Positions 63,229-64,000 of a stretch of 64,000 nucleotides of DNA are shown here, one piece after another. Where the stretch lies: contig NZ_CP012070.1 of assembly GCF_001189535.1 (NCBI RefSeq), positions 3,286,001 to 3,350,000 of the forward strand, written 5' to 3'. How positions within the stretch are numbered: the first letter of the stretch is position 1; each line of letters begins with the position of its first letter. The translations under genes were made by a program, and so were the position numbers. Source of the stretch: Arsenicicoccus sp. oral taxon 190 (GTDB lineage Bacteria; Actinomycetota; Actinomycetes; Actinomycetales; Dermatophilaceae). The notes below the pieces were generated by a model. It was not told the origin of the DNA and made no database searches. It saw only the letters and a list, made by a program, of their open reading frames with translations.

Positions 63229-64000
63229 TCAGCGGACGAGGCCCACCCGCACGAGCTCGCTCACCGGCACCGAGCGCAGCCCCCGCCCGGCCAGCGCCTC
63301 CAGCAGGTGCGGGAGCGCCTCGAGCGTCTGGTCGCGGGGGTACTCCTGGGCCCAGCGCCCCACCACCCGACCACCGTCGTGGGCGAGCACCACGGCCCCC
63401 GGCTCGACCGCCCCGCCGAGGTCCCGACCCCCGGCGCGGCCGCCGTCGTGCAGGCACGCCTCGAGGCAGGAGCTCCAGAAGGCCTGGCGCTCCCCCAGCG
63501 ACCGGGCGATCCGCGAGACCGACGTGCTCGTCCGGCCCACCGGGGGGCGCAGCAGCCTGGGGCCGACGTCGCCGACGGCCCGGCGACCGCGAGCGATCTG
63601 GTCGCGCACCTCGGCATCGCTGATCTCGGTGAGGTGGGCGTGGTCGTGCGTGTGGTTGGCCACCTCGTGGCCCTCCGCCCGCATGCGTGCCACGAGCTCG
63701 GGGTGGGCCGCGGCGTTGGCGCCGACGACGAAGAAGGTGGCGCGGGCGGAATACCGGCGCAGGAGGTCCAGGACCGCGGGGGTGTAGCGCGGGTCCGGCC
63801 CGTCGTCGAAGGTGAGGGACAGGAGGGGCCGCTGGGTCCGGACGTGGCTGACGCAGTCGCTGTCGGCCGCGCGGCGGGCCTGCGGCGAGGAGGTGGGACC
63901 GAGTGCCAGCTCCAGGCGGCCGTCGTCCGCGACGGCCAGGCCGGTGCCGGAGACGACGCAGAGCAGGGCGCCGGTCAGTGCCGTGCGCCGCGAGACGACG
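63229..64000 (-). CDS. Polysaccharide deacetylase (NodB/CE4), 5' end beyond the window
   Basis: The visible 256 codons run to the window edge; the start is outside. Near the N-terminus is a hydrophobic export-like segment (RRTALTGALLCVVSGTGLAVA). The NodB domain shows the metal/base motif LTFDDGPDPRYTPAVL, the His pair in EVANHTHDHAHLTEI, RPPVGRT and a late VVLAHDGGR motif. CE4 enzymes remove acetyl groups from peptidoglycan or chitin-like polymers in the envelope. The stop directly abuts the 19-bp repeat array. Confidence 0.9.
   Translation of the reverse strand, partial: VVSRRTALTGALLCVVSGTGLAVADDGRLELALGPTSSPQARRAADSDCVSHVRTQRPLLSLTFDDGPDPRYTPAVLDLLRRYSARATFFVVGANAAAHPELVARMRAEGHEVANHTHDHAHLTEISDAEVRDQIARGRRAVGDVGPRLLRPPVGRTSTSVSRIARSLGERQAFWSSCLEACLHDGGRAGGRDLGGAVEPGAVVLAHDGGRVVGRWAQEYPRDQTLEALPHLLEALAGRGLRSVPVSELVRVGLVR

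Noticed and set aside
62555..63787. Long plus-strand open frame through the repeat array
   Set aside because: It spans the end of the nuclease gene, the array and the antisense of the deacetylase. A 19-bp period is not a multiple of three, so it yields no consistent peptide repeat, and it has no ribosome site.

Overview
The window is very GC-rich, with short intergenic gaps, frequent GTG starts and mostly TGA stops. The gene content (GatCAB, NAD-dependent LigA, GlgE-type alpha-glucan metabolism, MeaB with a methylmalonyl-CoA epimerase) points to an actinobacterium. The order Micrococcales, and something close to Intrasporangiaceae/Dermatophilaceae, is my inference from overall resemblance and was not tested. 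No rRNA, tRNA, CRISPR array, insertion sequence or prophage is visible. Most of the window reads as chromosomal housekeeping DNA.

Layout. 1-2.9 kb (minus strand): ilvB-ilvN-ilvC, preceded by a leader peptide ending in a Leu/Val/Ile run and a T-tracted attenuator. 3-12 kb: a CopD-like membrane protein, SixA phosphatase, a YhgE/Pip membrane protein with a degenerate ABC-like partner under a divergent TetR regulator, a D-2-hydroxyacid dehydrogenase, a beta-propeller/MoaD-like pair and a DUF937 protein. 12-15 kb: an M20 amidohydrolase and an MFS exporter broken by two in-frame TAG codons. 15-20 kb: gatC-gatA-gatB and putP. 20-30 kb: ligA, a TfoX-N protein, an EamA exporter, a MetE-like protein, mnmA with a cysteine desulfurase, and a lipoprotein/ATP-grasp/DUF350 operon. 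30-32.5 kb: etfB-etfA and a YbjN-like protein.

32.5-50 kb is an alpha-glucan/trehalose region. It holds glgX, a secreted phosphodiester glycosidase, glgP (divergent), glgE, treS, one continuous reading frame joining maltokinase to GlgB, a secreted lipase and pgm. Together TreS, maltokinase, GlgE and GlgB convert trehalose through maltose and maltose-1-phosphate to branched glucan. GlgP, GlgX and Pgm work on glucan turnover and glucose phosphates. 50-55 kb: an inositol-phosphatase-family protein, a GNAT, an MFS/ArsR module and a CnoX-like thioredoxin. 55-61.5 kb: a B12-dependent acyl-CoA mutase, MarR, DUF77, DUF4184, MeaB, thiolase and methylmalonyl-CoA epimerase, a short-chain acyl-CoA/propionate neighbourhood.

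61.5-64 kb is the most unusual part. A gene for a winged-helix (AbiEi-like) plus DUF559-type nuclease protein lies inside arrays of exactly phased 19-bp repeats that occur in both orientations. The downstream array fills the whole gap to the next gene, a polysaccharide deacetylase cut by the window edge. Three further DNA-level signals are spread over the window: an over-represented octamer GTATGCCG/CGGCATAC (31 copies counted by eye, strongly enriched between genes), a family of long hairpins placed directly at stop codons and sharing the stem end CCTRCCGCCGG, and two perfect palindromes sharing the core ACAGATC. All counts were made by reading and should be recomputed.
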